A program made the position numbers and the translations under genes. A stretch of DNA of 64,000 nt from Gammaproteobacteria bacterium (GTDB lineage: Bacteria > Pseudomonadota > Gammaproteobacteria > Burkholderiales > Rhodocyclaceae), in the NCBI GenBank assembly GCA_018824085.1, contig JAHJHI010000033.1:50812-114811 (forward strand), in the 5' to 3' direction. Within the stretch, counting starts at the first letter, position 1. Every line of letters starts with the position of its first letter. The notes beneath the pieces were generated by a model. That model ran no database searches and was not told the DNA's origin. It saw only the letters and a program-made list of their open reading frames with translations. Of this stretch, positions 45,403 through 54,904 are shown in pieces.

Positions 45403-46056
45403 TCACGCGTCGCCGCCGGCAACCTTCCGTTCGTACTCTGGAAGCGTGAGCAGGCCTTCCTGCTCGGCTTGCCGTTTCTCGTGTTCGGGCAGCACGTCCT
45501 GCACCATGTCGAGCCGCTTCCACGACGCAAGCGGCGTCTCGCAAGCAGCCTGCGGCACGTACTTCGACTGGCCGATCTTCCGGTAGCGATGGATGTAGCG
45601 CGGACAATTCACCCAGACCTTTGTAACGGTCACGCGCACCAGGTACTTTGCCTCGGTGTAGTCCGCCAGCAGCGGATCGTCGCGCAGCAGCTCGGCCGTA
45701 CCCTGCAGCCGCAGCCGATGCGGGTTCTCGAAGTCGATGAACAGCATGCCGACACGCATCTGGCCCACGATGTTGCCGACCGAATAGAACATGCCGTTGC
45801 CGTCGTAGCCCGGAAAGACCAGCGTGCGGTCGTCGAGCACGCGCACGAATCCGGACGGCCCGCCCTTGTATGACACCGTGGGATTGCCGTCGGGATCGAC
45901 GGTCGACAGGAAGAACATGTCACGCGATCCGATGAAGGCCTTTTCCTCGTCCGCAAGCCGGTCGTGCACCCAGTCCCGGTCGAGCATTTCAGCGAGCCTG
46001 GTCGTGCCGAACTCGCGCTGCAGACCACGATGGTCTTCCGAATAGATTGATGCCAT
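45403..46056 (-). CDS. Pyridoxamine 5'-phosphate oxidase-family flavoprotein
   Basis: A 217-residue split-barrel flavin-binding protein. Typical stretches are MFFLSTVDPDGNPTVSYKGG, LVFPGYDGNGMFYSVGNIVG, VGMLFIDFENPHRLRLQG and VWVNCPRYIHRY. Such proteins bind FMN or F420 and reduce small molecules or peroxides; a specific substrate cannot be named. It is not PdxH itself, which lacks the INCPRYIH-like ending. AGGAGG lies five bases before the ATG at 46056, which decides the start over an upstream extension. Confidence 0.87.
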   Translation of the reverse strand: MASIYSEDHRGLQREFGTTRLAEMLDRDWVHDRLADEEKAFIGSRDMFFLSTVDPDGNPTVSYKGGPSGFVRVLDDRTLVFPGYDGNGMFYSVGNIVGQMRVGMLFIDFENPHRLRLQGTAELLRDDPLLADYTEAKYLVRVTVTKVWVNCPRYIHRYRKIGQSKYVPQAACETPLASWKRLDMVQDVLPEHEKRQAEQEGLLTLPEYERKVAGGDA

Positions 46057-46267
46057 GGCGCCTCCTGTCGTCTTCTTCCGGTGGGCGCACGCACCTTGAC
46101 CGGTGCGCGCGCAATAGTGGGGTGAGGCCGATGCGCAAGCCGGGCCGCACCGCAGGCGCAAGGGTACGCCGGCGCAGCCGGGCAAAATACCCACCGCACA
46201 GCGTCATGCGCATCGAAATGAAGACGGAGGAACGGGGACCGGAGCCGGCCCCCGGGTGCTTCAGCGG

Positions 46268-46891
46268 TCAGAACGAATAGGTCAGGCCGAGCGACCACGT
46301 GTCGACATCGCCTTCACCAACGTCACCGCCGCCCACGCTGTCGTAGCGGGTGTACTCGGCGCGTACGCCGATTGCCTCGGTGACCCGGTAACCGGCGCCA
46401 ATGCCGTAGAGCATGCTCCAGCTGCGGTCGCTGGCCTTGCCGCTCGCGGTGCCGCCGGGGCCCGTGGCATTGACGTCGATCTCGACCTTTGCCTGAATGC
46501 CGCCGAGCCGGCCGTATATCGAGAACGCGTCGCCCAGCGGCATGATGCCGAGCACCGACACGGCCCAGCCGTGCGCTTCGACGTCGGCGTCGGCGTTGCC
46601 ACCGGCGAACGTTGCGCGGTAACGCGCATCGCCGAAGTCGACATAGCCGGCTTCAACGGCGAAATTCGGATTGAAGGCGTAGCCGATGGCCAGCCCGTAG
46701 TGGGTGTCGTTCTCGTCAACGCGGGAACTCACGCCGGTCGCGCCGGCACTGACGAGCGTGGCGTCCATCTCGCTGCGTTCCAGGTCGATGCTGGCGCGAC
46801 CGATGGTGCCGGCAAGGTAGACGCCTTCGGCCTGAGCCAGCGGCGCTGCGAGCATGGCCGCGAGCACGCCGGCCAACTGGATCTTCTTCAT
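46268..46891 (-). CDS. OmpA-like 8-stranded outer-membrane barrel
   Basis: A 207-residue protein with a 21-residue signal peptide (AAPLAQA) and a barrel composed of alternating strands: VYLAGTIGRASIDLER, HYGLAIGYAFNPNFAVEAGY, WSMLYGIGAGYRVTEAIGVR and the terminal TWSLGLTYSF. It resembles the OmpA transmembrane domain without the peptidoglycan-binding C-terminal domain. GAGGAGC precedes the ATG at 46891. It is transcribed in the same direction as polA but with a 106-base gap. Confidence 0.87.
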   Translation of the reverse strand: MKKIQLAGVLAAMLAAPLAQAEGVYLAGTIGRASIDLERSEMDATLVSAGATGVSSRVDENDTHYGLAIGYAFNPNFAVEAGYVDFGDARYRATFAGGNADADVEAHGWAVSVLGIMPLGDAFSIYGRLGGIQAKVEIDVNATGPGGTASGKASDRSWSMLYGIGAGYRVTEAIGVRAEYTRYDSVGGGDVGEGDVDTWSLGLTYSF

Positions 46892-46997
46892 CTGTCTTGC
46901 TCCTCTTGAATGCCGCCGGATGGCGTCGGAGCCGGAGTCTAGCCAGAGCAGATCACCCTCATGACATACATCATCCGAAAGGATGATGCCATTCGGG

Positions 46998-49721
46998 TCA
47001 GTGCGCTTCGTCCCAGTTCGCGCCGACGCCGGCATCGACCCTGAGCGGCACGGACAGCGTGGCAACGCCTTCCATCAGCGCCGGCACGCGCTCGCGCACG
47101 CGCTCGATTTCCGCTTCCGGCACTTCCAGCACCAGTTCGTCATGCACTTGCAGGATGAGACGCGTGGACAGCGCCTCCGACCTGAGCCAGCCGGACACGG
47201 CGATCATCGCGAGCTTGATGAGGTCGGCAGCGGTGCCCTGCATCGGCGCGTTGATGGCGGCGCGCTCCGCGCCCTGACGACGGCCGACCTGCTGCGCCCG
47301 GATGTCCGGCAGTTGCAGGCGCCGGCCGAACACGGTTTCGACATAGCCCTGCTCGCGCGCCAGCGCGCGCGTCTCGTCCATGTAGCGCGCCACGCCGGGG
47401 TAGCGCGCGAAGTAGCGGTCTATCCAGCTCTGCGCGGCGCTGCGTTCGATGTCGAGATTCTTTGCCAGTCCGTGCGCGCTCATGCCGTAGATCAGTCCGA
47501 AATTGATCACCTTGGCGTAGCGGCGCTGTTCGCTGCTCACGTCGTCCGGCGGCACGCCGAACACCTCGGACGCGGTGGCGCGATGCACGTCCTCGCCGTC
47601 GGCAAAGGCCTGCAGCAGGCGGGCGTCCTGCGACAGGTGGGCCATGATGCGCAGCTCGATCTGCGAATAGTCGGCACTTACCAGCACATGGCCCGGCGCT
47701 GCAATGAACGCCGAGCGGATGCGCCGGCCTTCCGCCGTGCGTACCGGGATGTTCTGCAGGTTCGGATCCACGGACGACAGCCGGCCGGTCACCGCCACCG
47801 CCTGACCGAAGCTGGTGTGCACACGGCCGGTGTCGGCACGCACCATGCGCGGCAGCTTGTCGGTGTAGGTGCCCTTGAGCTTGGCCAGGCTGCGGTATTC
47901 GAGAATGAGCGCCGGCAGCGGATAGTCGAGCGCCAGTTGCGACAACACTTCCTCATCGGTGGACGGCGCACCGCTCGGCGTTTTCTTGATGACCGGCAGC
48001 TTCTCGCGCTCGAACAGTATTTCTGCCAGCTGCTTCGGCGAATTGATGTTGAAGGGCTGCTTCGCGGCCTCGTGGGCACGCGTTTCGAGGTCGAGCATCT
48101 TCTGCCCCAACTCGCTGCTCTGCGCGGCGAGCGATGCACTGTCCAGCAGCACGCCGTTGCGCTCCATCTCGAACAGCACGTCGGCCACCGGCAGTTCGAT
48201 GTCGCGGTAGATGTAGGAGAGCTTCGCGTCCGCCGCGAGCCGCGGCGCCAGTACCTGATGCACGCGCAGCGTGACGTCGGCGTCCTCGGCGGCGTAGTCG
48301 GCGGCGCGATCGATCGATACCTGATCGAAGCAGATGCGCGACGCGCCCTTGCCGGTCACCTCGTCATAGCTGATCACCTTCAGCCCGAGGTGGCGCGTGA
48401 CCAGCGCGTCAAGGCTGTGGTTGCGGTCCGCATCCAGTACATAGGATTCGAGCAGCGTGTCATCGACGACGCCGGCAAGCCGGATGCCGTGGTTGGCGAA
48501 CACGTGGCGGTCGTACTTCAGATGCTGGCCGAGTTTGCCGTGATCGGCCGACTCCAGCCACGGACGAAGCTTGTCGAGCATCTCGCCAAGCGGCAGCTGC
48601 GCCGGCGCGTCCGGGTAGGTGTGGGCCAGCGGCAGATAGGCCGCCACGCCGGGTTCAAGCGCGAAGCTCATGCCGACCAGACGCGCCTCCATGCTGTCCA
48701 GGCTGGTCGTTTCGGTGTCCAGCGACACCACCTTCGCCGCCATCAGAAGGGCCAGCCAGCGATCGAAGGACGCCCAGTCGACCAGCGTTTCGTACTTCCC
48801 GCGGTGACTGCCTTCGGGATCAGCGGACGGCGTCGCATCGGCGGCCGGTGCCGGCGCGGACACCACCTTGCGCCCGCCCTTGGCAAGTTCATCGAGCAGA
48901 CCGCGGAAGCCGTAGCGTTCGTAGATGGGGCGCAGCGCGTCGGCGCTTTCGCCTCCCGGCGTCAGCGCCTCCAGCGGCTGCGGCAGTTCGACGTCGCATT
49001 TCACGGTGATCAGGCGGCGCGCCAGCGGCAGGAAGTCCAGATGCGCGCGCAGGTTCTCGCCCACCTTGCCGCCGATGTCGGCCGCATGCGCCACCACCTC
49101 GTCCAGCGAGCCGTACTGCTGCAGCCACTTCACGGCCGTCTTGGGACCGCATTTGTCCACGCCCGGCACGTTGTCCACGCTGTCGCCGATCAGCGCCAGA
49201 TAGTCGACGATGGCAGACGGCGGCACGCCGAACTTGGCCAGTACGCCGGCTTCGTCCAGCTTTTCCTCGCTCATCGTGTTGACCAGCGACACGTGCTTGT
49301 TCACCAGCTGAGCCAGATCCTTGTCGCCGGTGGAAATGACGCAGTCAATGCCGCGCTCGGTGGCGTGCAGCGCCAGCGTGCCGATGACATCGTCGGCCTC
49401 CACGCCGGGCAGCATCAGCAGCGGCCAGCCCAGCGCGCGCACCGCGTCGTGGATGGGCTCGATCTGCGCGGCCAGGTCCTCCGGCATGGGCGGACGATGC
49501 CCCTTGTAGTCCGGATACCATTCGTCGCGGAAGGTCGGCCCCTTGGCGTCGAACACGCAGGCGGCGTAGTCCGCCTTGTAGTCGGCGGCGAGCCGCCTTA
49601 GCATGTTGATGACACCGCGCAGCGCGCCGGTGGGCTCGCCCTGCGCATTGCGCAGGTCGGGCATGGCGTGGAAGGCGCGGTACAGGTAGGACGAACCATC
49701 GACGAGCAAAAGCGTGGGCAT
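46998..49721 (-). CDS. polA: DNA polymerase I
   Basis: A 907-residue replicative repair polymerase. Residues about 1-290 form the 5'-3' exonuclease (LLLVDGSSYLYRAFHAMPDL, CVISTGDKDLAQLV). About 305-500 form a 3'-5' exonuclease with intact DTE (VSLDTETTSLD). About 520-907 form the polymerase: motif A DYSQIELRIMAH, motif B RRYAKVINFGLIYGMSAHG and motif C VHDEL at about 859. It processes Okazaki fragments and fills repair gaps. The ATG at 49721 begins the conserved MPTLLLVDGSSYLYRAFHAM; the longer frame to 49820 is not homologous. It diverges from the LOG-family gene. Confidence 0.96.
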   Translation of the reverse strand: MPTLLLVDGSSYLYRAFHAMPDLRNAQGEPTGALRGVINMLRRLAADYKADYAACVFDAKGPTFRDEWYPDYKGHRPPMPEDLAAQIEPIHDAVRALGWPLLMLPGVEADDVIGTLALHATERGIDCVISTGDKDLAQLVNKHVSLVNTMSEEKLDEAGVLAKFGVPPSAIVDYLALIGDSVDNVPGVDKCGPKTAVKWLQQYGSLDEVVAHAADIGGKVGENLRAHLDFLPLARRLITVKCDVELPQPLEALTPGGESADALRPIYERYGFRGLLDELAKGGRKVVSAPAPAADATPSADPEGSHRGKYETLVDWASFDRWLALLMAAKVVSLDTETTSLDSMEARLVGMSFALEPGVAAYLPLAHTYPDAPAQLPLGEMLDKLRPWLESADHGKLGQHLKYDRHVFANHGIRLAGVVDDTLLESYVLDADRNHSLDALVTRHLGLKVISYDEVTGKGASRICFDQVSIDRAADYAAEDADVTLRVHQVLAPRLAADAKLSYIYRDIELPVADVLFEMERNGVLLDSASLAAQSSELGQKMLDLETRAHEAAKQPFNINSPKQLAEILFEREKLPVIKKTPSGAPSTDEEVLSQLALDYPLPALILEYRSLAKLKGTYTDKLPRMVRADTGRVHTSFGQAVAVTGRLSSVDPNLQNIPVRTAEGRRIRSAFIAAPGHVLVSADYSQIELRIMAHLSQDARLLQAFADGEDVHRATASEVFGVPPDDVSSEQRRYAKVINFGLIYGMSAHGLAKNLDIERSAAQSWIDRYFARYPGVARYMDETRALAREQGYVETVFGRRLQLPDIRAQQVGRRQGAERAAINAPMQGTAADLIKLAMIAVSGWLRSEALSTRLILQVHDELVLEVPEAEIERVRERVPALMEGVATLSVPLRVDAGVGANWDEAH

Positions 49722-49827
49722 GACGGATTCCGTATTCGGGCAGCCCGCGATTATCAACCCTGGGACGCGTTCATTGCTGGATCGTGGTCTGCGATGCAGG
49801 CGGGAAGGCGTCCGGAGCACCCATCAG

Positions 49828-50556
49828 ATGAGCGCAAAAGACAAGCTGCCCGGCATGATCGACCCGGGCGACGCGGCCCGTGCCAGCAGCGCCCGCGAAG
49901 CCTGGCGCATATTCGGCATCATGTCCGAATTCGTCGAGGCAACCGAGCGGCTGCAGGCAATCCGCCCCGCCGTCAGCGTATTCGGCAGCGCGCGCACCCC
50001 GCGCGACCACCCGTACTATGAATTGACGGAGCGCATGTCCCGCCTGCTGTCCGACGCCGGCTTCTCGGTCATTTCCGGCGGCGGGCCCGGCATCATGGAA
50101 GCCGCCAACAAGGGCGCCTTCCACGGCAAGTCGCCGAGCGTCGGGCTGAACATCCAGTTGCCGATGGAGCAGAACTCCAACGCCTATCAGGACATTTCGC
50201 AGACTTTCGAGCACTTTTTCGCGCGCAAGTACATGTTCGTACGCTTCGCCGCCGCCTACGTCGTGATGCCGGGCGGATTCGGCACGCTGGACGAACTGAT
50301 GGAAGCGCTCACGCTGATCCAGACGCGCAAGAGCCGCAGCATTCCGATCATTCTCGTGCATACGCCGTTCTGGAGCGGCCTGATCGACTGGTTCCGCAAC
50401 ACGCTGGTGCGCGAGGGCATGGTGTCGGCCGACGACATGGATCTGGTACAGGTCATCGACGATCCGGCGCAGGTTGTCGACGCCATATTCCGCCACTACG
50501 AGAACCGCAGCTTCATGCCGCTGCCTGAAGAGCATGAAGCCATGCTCAATCTGTAG
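49828..50556 (+). CDS. LOG-family (TIGR00730-type) nucleoside monophosphate phosphoribohydrolase
   Basis: A 242-residue protein with the two family signatures: SGGGPGIMEAANKGAF and PGGFGTLDELMEALTLIQT. LOG-type enzymes cleave the N-glycosidic bond of cytokinin or purine/pyrimidine nucleoside 5'-monophosphates. In bacteria they act mainly in nucleotide salvage or turnover. The ATG at 49828 was chosen over upstream starts because the preceding residues are the reverse of the polA leader and show no similarity. It opens the rightward run that leads to rng. Confidence 0.88.
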   Translation: MSAKDKLPGMIDPGDAARASSAREAWRIFGIMSEFVEATERLQAIRPAVSVFGSARTPRDHPYYELTERMSRLLSDAGFSVISGGGPGIMEAANKGAFHGKSPSVGLNIQLPMEQNSNAYQDISQTFEHFFARKYMFVRFAAAYVVMPGGFGTLDELMEALTLIQTRKSRSIPIILVHTPFWSGLIDWFRNTLVREGMVSADDMDLVQVIDDPAQVVDAIFRHYENRSFMPLPEEHEAMLNL

Positions 50557-50620
50557 GTCACGGCCGGACGTGGCCGCGCATGGGCTCTGATAAACTGCCG
50601 GAAATACGAGGATTTCCCCC

Positions 50621-50980
50621 ATGCGCCCGCTCCTGATTTCAATCGCCCTGATGGGTGCACTGGCCGTCGCCCTGCCATCCGCAGCGCTGGCCCAGGCTGA
50701 CCGCCCGACCGATCTGCAGCCGATCCCGGAGCCGCCGCCTCCGCCGGAGCCGCTCGAAGGCGGCGTATCGGTCGAACCACAGGTCACGATCATCCAGCGC
50801 GGCGAAGATACGGTGGAAGAGCACCGCATCAACGGCAAGCTCTATATGGTCAAGGTGACGCCGCCGCACGGCACGCCCTACTACCTGATGGACGAGAACG
50901 GCTCCGGCGCGATGACGCGCTACGACGACCTCGATTCAGGCCTGCGCGTGCCGAAGTGGGTGATCTTCTCGTTCGACTGA
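50621..50980 (+). CDS. DUF2782 periplasmic protein
   Basis: A 119-residue protein with a signal peptide (residues 1-24, cleaved after ALA), a Pro/Glu-rich linker (EPPPPPEPLEGG) and a compact beta domain (VTIIQRGEDTVEEHRINGKL, YMVKVTPPHGTPYYLMDENG, LRVPKWVIFSFD). The family is betaproteobacterial and often found next to polA and thrB, as here. The function is unknown. Confidence 0.88.
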   Translation: MRPLLISIALMGALAVALPSAALAQADRPTDLQPIPEPPPPPEPLEGGVSVEPQVTIIQRGEDTVEEHRINGKLYMVKVTPPHGTPYYLMDENGSGAMTRYDDLDSGLRVPKWVIFSFD

Positions 50981-51023
50981 CCCGCGTGCGCCCCGGCGCA
51001 TGCACAACCTCTGATCCTGATTC

Positions 51024-51980
51024 GTGTCTGTCTTCACCACTGTCACCGCAGATCAGCTGCGCGACTGGCTGAAGAATTACTCCATCGGCCATCTCGTGTC
51101 GCTGGAGGGAATTCCGGCTGGCATCGAAAACACCAATTACTTCGTCGACACGTCACACGGTCGCTACGTGCTGACCCTGTTCGAGAAGCTGACGCGCGCC
51201 GAGCTGCCGTTCTACGTGCATCTGATGGCCCATCTGGCGCGCCACGGCATTCCGTGCCCGGCGCCGATCGCCGATCGCGACAACGAATACCTCGGCACCA
51301 TCAACGGCAAGCCGGCCATGCTGGCCACGCGGCTCGCCGGCAGGTCACAGATGCAGCCGGGCGCCGCGCACTGCGCCGCCATCGGCGGCATGCTGGCGGC
51401 GATGCACGTGGCCGGCCAGAGCTACGGCCGGCGGTTCGCCAATCCGCGCGGCTACGACTGGTGGCTGCACGTCACGCCGCTGCTGCTCGATCACCTCGAC
51501 GCCGGCGACCGCGCGCTGCTGGAGAGCGAAATCGCCTTCCAGCGCGGGCAGCGTGACGGCGGCGCCTGTGACGGGCTGCCCTTCGGCGTGGTGCATGCCG
51601 ACCTGTTCCGCGACAACTGCCTGATGGACGGCGAACGCATCGGCGGCATCATCGACTTCTACTTCGCCGGCGACGACTACCTGCTGTTCGACCTCGCGGT
51701 CACGCTCAACGACTGGTGCTCGGACGCCGACGGCGAACTGGTGCCCGAACTGGCCGGCGCGATGATCACCGCGTATCACGATGAACGCGCGCTGGACGAC
51801 GCCGAGCGTCGCGCCTGGCCGCTGATGCTGCGCGCGGCGGCGCTGCGCTTCTGGCTTTCCCGCCTGTTCGATTTCCACAAACCCCGTGACGGCGAAATGG
51901 TGCACAAGCACGATCCGAAGCGTTTCCGCGACATCCTGCGTGCGCGCATCGGCGCCGGTGACGACCTGCCATGGCGGTGA
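51024..51980 (+). CDS. thrB: Homoserine kinase, aminoglycoside-phosphotransferase type
   Basis: A 318-residue enzyme that phosphorylates homoserine for threonine synthesis. This is the APH-fold ThrB found in betaproteobacteria and Pseudomonas, unrelated to the GHMP-type ThrB of E. coli. Landmarks are GIENTNYFVDTSHGRYVLTL, the catalytic loop VVHADLFRDNCLMDG and the metal-binding GIIDFYFAGDDYLLFDLA. A GTG start fits the conserved MSVFTTVT N-terminus. The next gene starts inside its last codons, so translation is coupled. Confidence 0.94.
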   Translation: MSVFTTVTADQLRDWLKNYSIGHLVSLEGIPAGIENTNYFVDTSHGRYVLTLFEKLTRAELPFYVHLMAHLARHGIPCPAPIADRDNEYLGTINGKPAMLATRLAGRSQMQPGAAHCAAIGGMLAAMHVAGQSYGRRFANPRGYDWWLHVTPLLLDHLDAGDRALLESEIAFQRGQRDGGACDGLPFGVVHADLFRDNCLMDGERIGGIIDFYFAGDDYLLFDLAVTLNDWCSDADGELVPELAGAMITAYHDERALDDAERRAWPLMLRAAALRFWLSRLFDFHKPRDGEMVHKHDPKRFRDILRARIGAGDDLPWR

Positions 51981-52738
51981 ACCTGCAGGCCCGCCCGTTG
52001 CCGGCCATGGCGGGATGGACATGGATCAGCGGTGGCTTCGCGCTGTTCCGGCGCAACCCGCCGCTGATGACGGCGCTCACGATGACCTATCTGCTGCTGA
52101 TGGTGTTCCTCAACATCATCCCGCTGATCGGCCCGCTGCTCGTCGCCATCTGCCTGCCGGTCATGTCGGTCGTCATCTTCAATGGCGCACGCATCCTGGA
52201 CCTGAAGCTCGACCTGTCCACCGAGGCGCTGAAGGACGGCCTGGCGCGCAACACGCGCACGCTGGTGCAGCTCGGCATCGTGCATCTGGTCGGTTCGCTG
52301 CTCGTCGTGCTGGTCCACACGCTGCTGTTCTCGGCGCCCGACGTCGTCGCGCTCGAAGCGGACGAAGGGCAGTTCACGCGCACGCTGCTGCAACTGCTCC
52401 CGCTCGTGCTGCCGCTCATCCTCATCATGTGGTTTCCGCCCTACCTGATCGCAACGCTCGGCCTGCCATTGGGCAAGGCGCTGTTTTTCGGCGCGATCGG
52501 CGTGTTCCGCAATGCCGGCGCCTTCATCGTGTACTTCATCGCGGCGGCGCTGCTGGGCGTCGGCCTGCCGGTACTCCTGATCCAGATGCTCGGCAGCGAC
52601 GACGGCATGGGCAGCGTCCTGCGCATCGCGGTGCGCATGGCGCTGCTGTTCGTGTTCGTCCCCACGCTCGCGGCGAGCCTGTACGTGAGCTTCCGTCAGG
52701 TGTTCGCCCAACAGGCGGACGAACCGGCCGATGAGTGA
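51971..52738 (+). CDS. BPSS1780-family polytopic membrane protein
   Basis: A 255-residue inner-membrane protein with about six hydrophobic segments (ALTMTYLLLMVFLNIIPLIG, VHLVGSLLVVLVHTLLF, LLQLLPLVLPLILIMWF, AFIVYFIAAALLGVGLPVLL, MALLFVFVPTLAASLY). The opening ARPLPAMAGWTWISGGFALF and the RNPP motif are typical of the family (named after BPSS1780). Its function is unknown. It overlaps thrB by ten bases and nadD by eight. Confidence 0.87.
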   Translation: MAVNLQARPLPAMAGWTWISGGFALFRRNPPLMTALTMTYLLLMVFLNIIPLIGPLLVAICLPVMSVVIFNGARILDLKLDLSTEALKDGLARNTRTLVQLGIVHLVGSLLVVLVHTLLFSAPDVVALEADEGQFTRTLLQLLPLVLPLILIMWFPPYLIATLGLPLGKALFFGAIGVFRNAGAFIVYFIAAALLGVGLPVLLIQMLGSDDGMGSVLRIAVRMALLFVFVPTLAASLYVSFRQVFAQQADEPADE

Positions 52739-53381
52739 GCGCGCGCCGCTCGGCCTGTTCGGCGGCACCTTCGATCCCGTGCATATCGGTCACCTGCGCC
52801 TCGCCGAGGAGGCGCGCGAATCGCTGCGGCTGGGCCGCGTGCGCTGGATACCGGCGGGTCAGCCCTGGCATCGCGCCGCGCCACAGACTTCACCCGCCCA
52901 CCGCCTGGAAATGGTGCGCCGCGCCGTGGCGCCGAACCCGTGCTTCGAGGTCGACGCGCGGGAAGTGGCTTCCGGGCGCCCGAGCTATACCGTCAACACC
53001 CTGCTCGCGTTGCGTGCCGAGCTGGGCGGCGACCTGCCGCTCGTGCTGATACTGGGCGCCGACGCCTTCGGCAAGCTGCACACTTGGCACCGCTGGCAGG
53101 AACTGTTCGGGCTGGCCCACATCGGCCTCGCCACCCGCGCCGGCCAGTCGGTTGACGCCGGCACACTGGACGCCGCACTGGCCTGCGAACTCGCGGCCCG
53201 CCAGCGCGACGAAGCGCAGGCCTTGCGCGAAGCGCCCGCGGGCGTCATCGTGCGCTTTGACATGACACCGCTTGCGGTATCGGCCACGGACATCCGCGCG
53301 CGTCTCGCGCGCGGCGCGAGTTGCCGCTATCTGGCGCCTGCCGCCGTACTCGACTACATCAGCCATCACAGGCTCTACTGA
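52731..53381 (+). CDS. nadD: Nicotinate-nucleotide adenylyltransferase
   Basis: A 216-residue enzyme that joins nicotinate mononucleotide and ATP to deamido-NAD in NAD synthesis. The nucleotidyltransferase signature GLFGGTFDPVHIGHLRLAEE is at residues 8-27, and the second ATP-binding motif is SATDIRARL. ILGADAFGKLHTWHRWQEL is the substrate-binding region. It sits before rsfS and rlmH, a conserved arrangement in many proteobacteria. Confidence 0.95.
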   Translation: MSERAPLGLFGGTFDPVHIGHLRLAEEARESLRLGRVRWIPAGQPWHRAAPQTSPAHRLEMVRRAVAPNPCFEVDAREVASGRPSYTVNTLLALRAELGGDLPLVLILGADAFGKLHTWHRWQELFGLAHIGLATRAGQSVDAGTLDAALACELAARQRDEAQALREAPAGVIVRFDMTPLAVSATDIRARLARGASCRYLAPAAVLDYISHHRLY

Positions 53382-53390
53382 AGGATTTAA

Positions 53391-53786
53391 ATGGATATCA
53401 ATGCACTGCAGGCGCTGGTGGTCGACGCGCTGGAAGACATCAAGGGACGCGACATCGAGGTATTCAACACGCAGGGACTGACCGCGCTGTTCGACCGCCT
53501 GATCGTTGCCAGCGGCGACTCCAACCGGCAGACCCGCGCACTGGCCCGCCATGTTCAGGAAAAGGTGAAGGCGGCCGGAGGCTCGGTCATCAGCGTGGAA
53601 GGCGAGGAGACGGGCGAGTGGGTGCTGGTCGACCTCGGCGACATCGTCGTGCATCTGATGCAGCCGGCCGTGCGCGCCTACTACAACCTTGAAGAGCTGT
53701 GGTCGGGCGCCGCCAAGCCGTCCGACAAGTCGGTCGCCGCCGTCCGTGCGGCCGGTGCCCGCGGCAACGGACCGGCCTCGCGGTGA
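53391..53786 (+). CDS. rsfS: Ribosomal silencing factor RsfS
   Basis: A 131-residue protein that binds uL14 on the large subunit and blocks subunit joining in starved cells. It has the family pattern [18 protein letters not shown] ([20 protein letters not shown]), [38 protein letters not shown] and [16 protein letters not shown] precedes the ATG. Its stop overlaps the GTG start of rlmH. Confidence 0.95.
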   Translation: MDINALQALVVDALEDIKGRDIEVFNTQGLTALFDRLIVASGDSNRQTRALARHVQEKVKAAGGSVISVEGEETGEWVLVDLGDIVVHLMQPAVRAYYNLEELWSGAAKPSDKSVAAVRAAGARGNGPASR

Positions 53787-54253
53787 AACTGCTGGTGATC
53801 TGCGTCGGGCACCGGATGCCCGACTGGATCAACGCCGGCGTGAATGAATTCGCGCGCCGCATGCCGCGCGAATCGCCGCTGACCTTCGTCGAGATCAAGG
53901 CCGAACCCCGCACCCAGGGCAAGCCGGTCGACACGCTGCTGGAAGCGGAGCGCCAGCGCATCGAGGCGGCGCTGCCGCCGCGCGCGCGCATCGTCGCGCT
54001 GGACGAGCGCGGCGACGATCTGAGCACGGTCGCCCTGACCGCGCGGCTGCGCCGCTGGCGCGAGGACGGTGACGACGTGGCACTGCTGATCGGCGGGCCG
54101 GACGGCCTGTCTCCGGCGCTCAAGGCGCGTGCGCAGGAGCGCATCCGGCTGTCCAGCCTGACCCTGCCGCATGCGCTCGCGCGCCTGCTGCTGGCCGAAG
54201 CGTTGTATCGTGCAGTCAGCTTGGAAGCCAATCACCCCTATCACCGCGAATGA
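53783..54253 (+). CDS. rlmH: 23S rRNA pseudouridine-1915 N3-methyltransferase RlmH
   Basis: A 156-residue SPOUT-class methyltransferase that methylates the pseudouridine in helix 69 of 23S rRNA. The SAM-binding knot region is [20 protein letters not shown], and the C terminus [16 protein letters not shown] is diagnostic. The start is a GTG that overlaps the rsfS stop (GTGA), which gives the expected [16 protein letters not shown]-terminus and the usual length. Confidence 0.95.
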   Translation: MKLLVICVGHRMPDWINAGVNEFARRMPRESPLTFVEIKAEPRTQGKPVDTLLEAERQRIEAALPPRARIVALDERGDDLSTVALTARLRRWREDGDDVALLIGGPDGLSPALKARAQERIRLSSLTLPHALARLLLAEALYRAVSLEANHPYHRE

Positions 54254-54876
54254 GCCTGTCCAGCACCGTACCGCCCGCCCTCTACCTTGCATCGCGCAGT
54301 CCGCGCCGGCGCGAGCTGCTGACGCAGCTGGGCCAGCCCTTCCTGCTGCTGCCGTTCCGCGGCCTGCAGCGCGAGGACATCGACGTATCCGAAGACGTGC
54401 GCGAAGGCGAGGATGCCGACACTTATGTCGCGCGTGTCGCGCGCGCGAAGGCGCTGGGCGGCGAGAAGCGGCTGGGCTGGCGGCGGCTCGGCGCCGGCCT
54501 CGTGCTATCGGCGGACACCACGGTGGAGCTCGACGGCGAAATCCTCGGCAAGCCGGCGGATACCGCCGACGCGGCACGCATGCTCGCGCAGCTCTCCGGT
54601 CGCACGCACCGCGTGCTGACGGCGGTGGCCGTCAGCGACAGCCGCCGTCTGGAGCATGTGCTGTCGGTGTCGACAGTGCGCTTCGCCCGGCTCGAACAAC
54701 GCGACATCGACCGCTACGTTGCCAGCGGCGAACCCATGGACAAGGCCGGCGCCTACGGCATTCAGGGCCGCGCCGGCGCGTTTGTCGAACATATCGAAGG
54801 CTCCTACACCGGCATCGTCGGCCTGCCGCTCAATGAAACCTGGCAGCTGCTGCGACGGTTCGGCATGCCCGCCTGA
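54250..54876 (+). CDS. maf: Maf-family nucleoside triphosphate pyrophosphatase (YhdE type)
   Basis: A 208-residue house-cleaning pyrophosphatase, most likely acting on dTTP/UTP and modified nucleotides. [18 protein letters not shown] is the signature near the N terminus. [20 protein letters not shown] and [20 protein letters not shown] carry the catalytic Asp and the YhdE-type loop. It overlaps rlmH by four bases (ATGA) and precedes rng. Confidence 0.93.
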   Translation: MSLSSTVPPALYLASRSPRRRELLTQLGQPFLLLPFRGLQREDIDVSEDVREGEDADTYVARVARAKALGGEKRLGWRRLGAGLVLSADTTVELDGEILGKPADTADAARMLAQLSGRTHRVLTAVAVSDSRRLEHVLSVSTVRFARLEQRDIDRYVASGEPMDKAGAYGIQGRAGAFVEHIEGSYTGIVGLPLNETWQLLRRFGMPA

Positions 54877-54904
54877 ATTCCATTCACTTTCCGGTCCGCG
54901 TTTC

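Noticed and set aside
46983..49601. 872-residue open frame opposite polA (and similarly long frames opposite tex, tpsA/tpsB and the lolD-like gene)
   Set aside because: These are antisense shadows of GC-rich coding sequence. Their translations are rich in Arg/His/Ala, have no recognisable domains, and lie exactly over well-identified genes.
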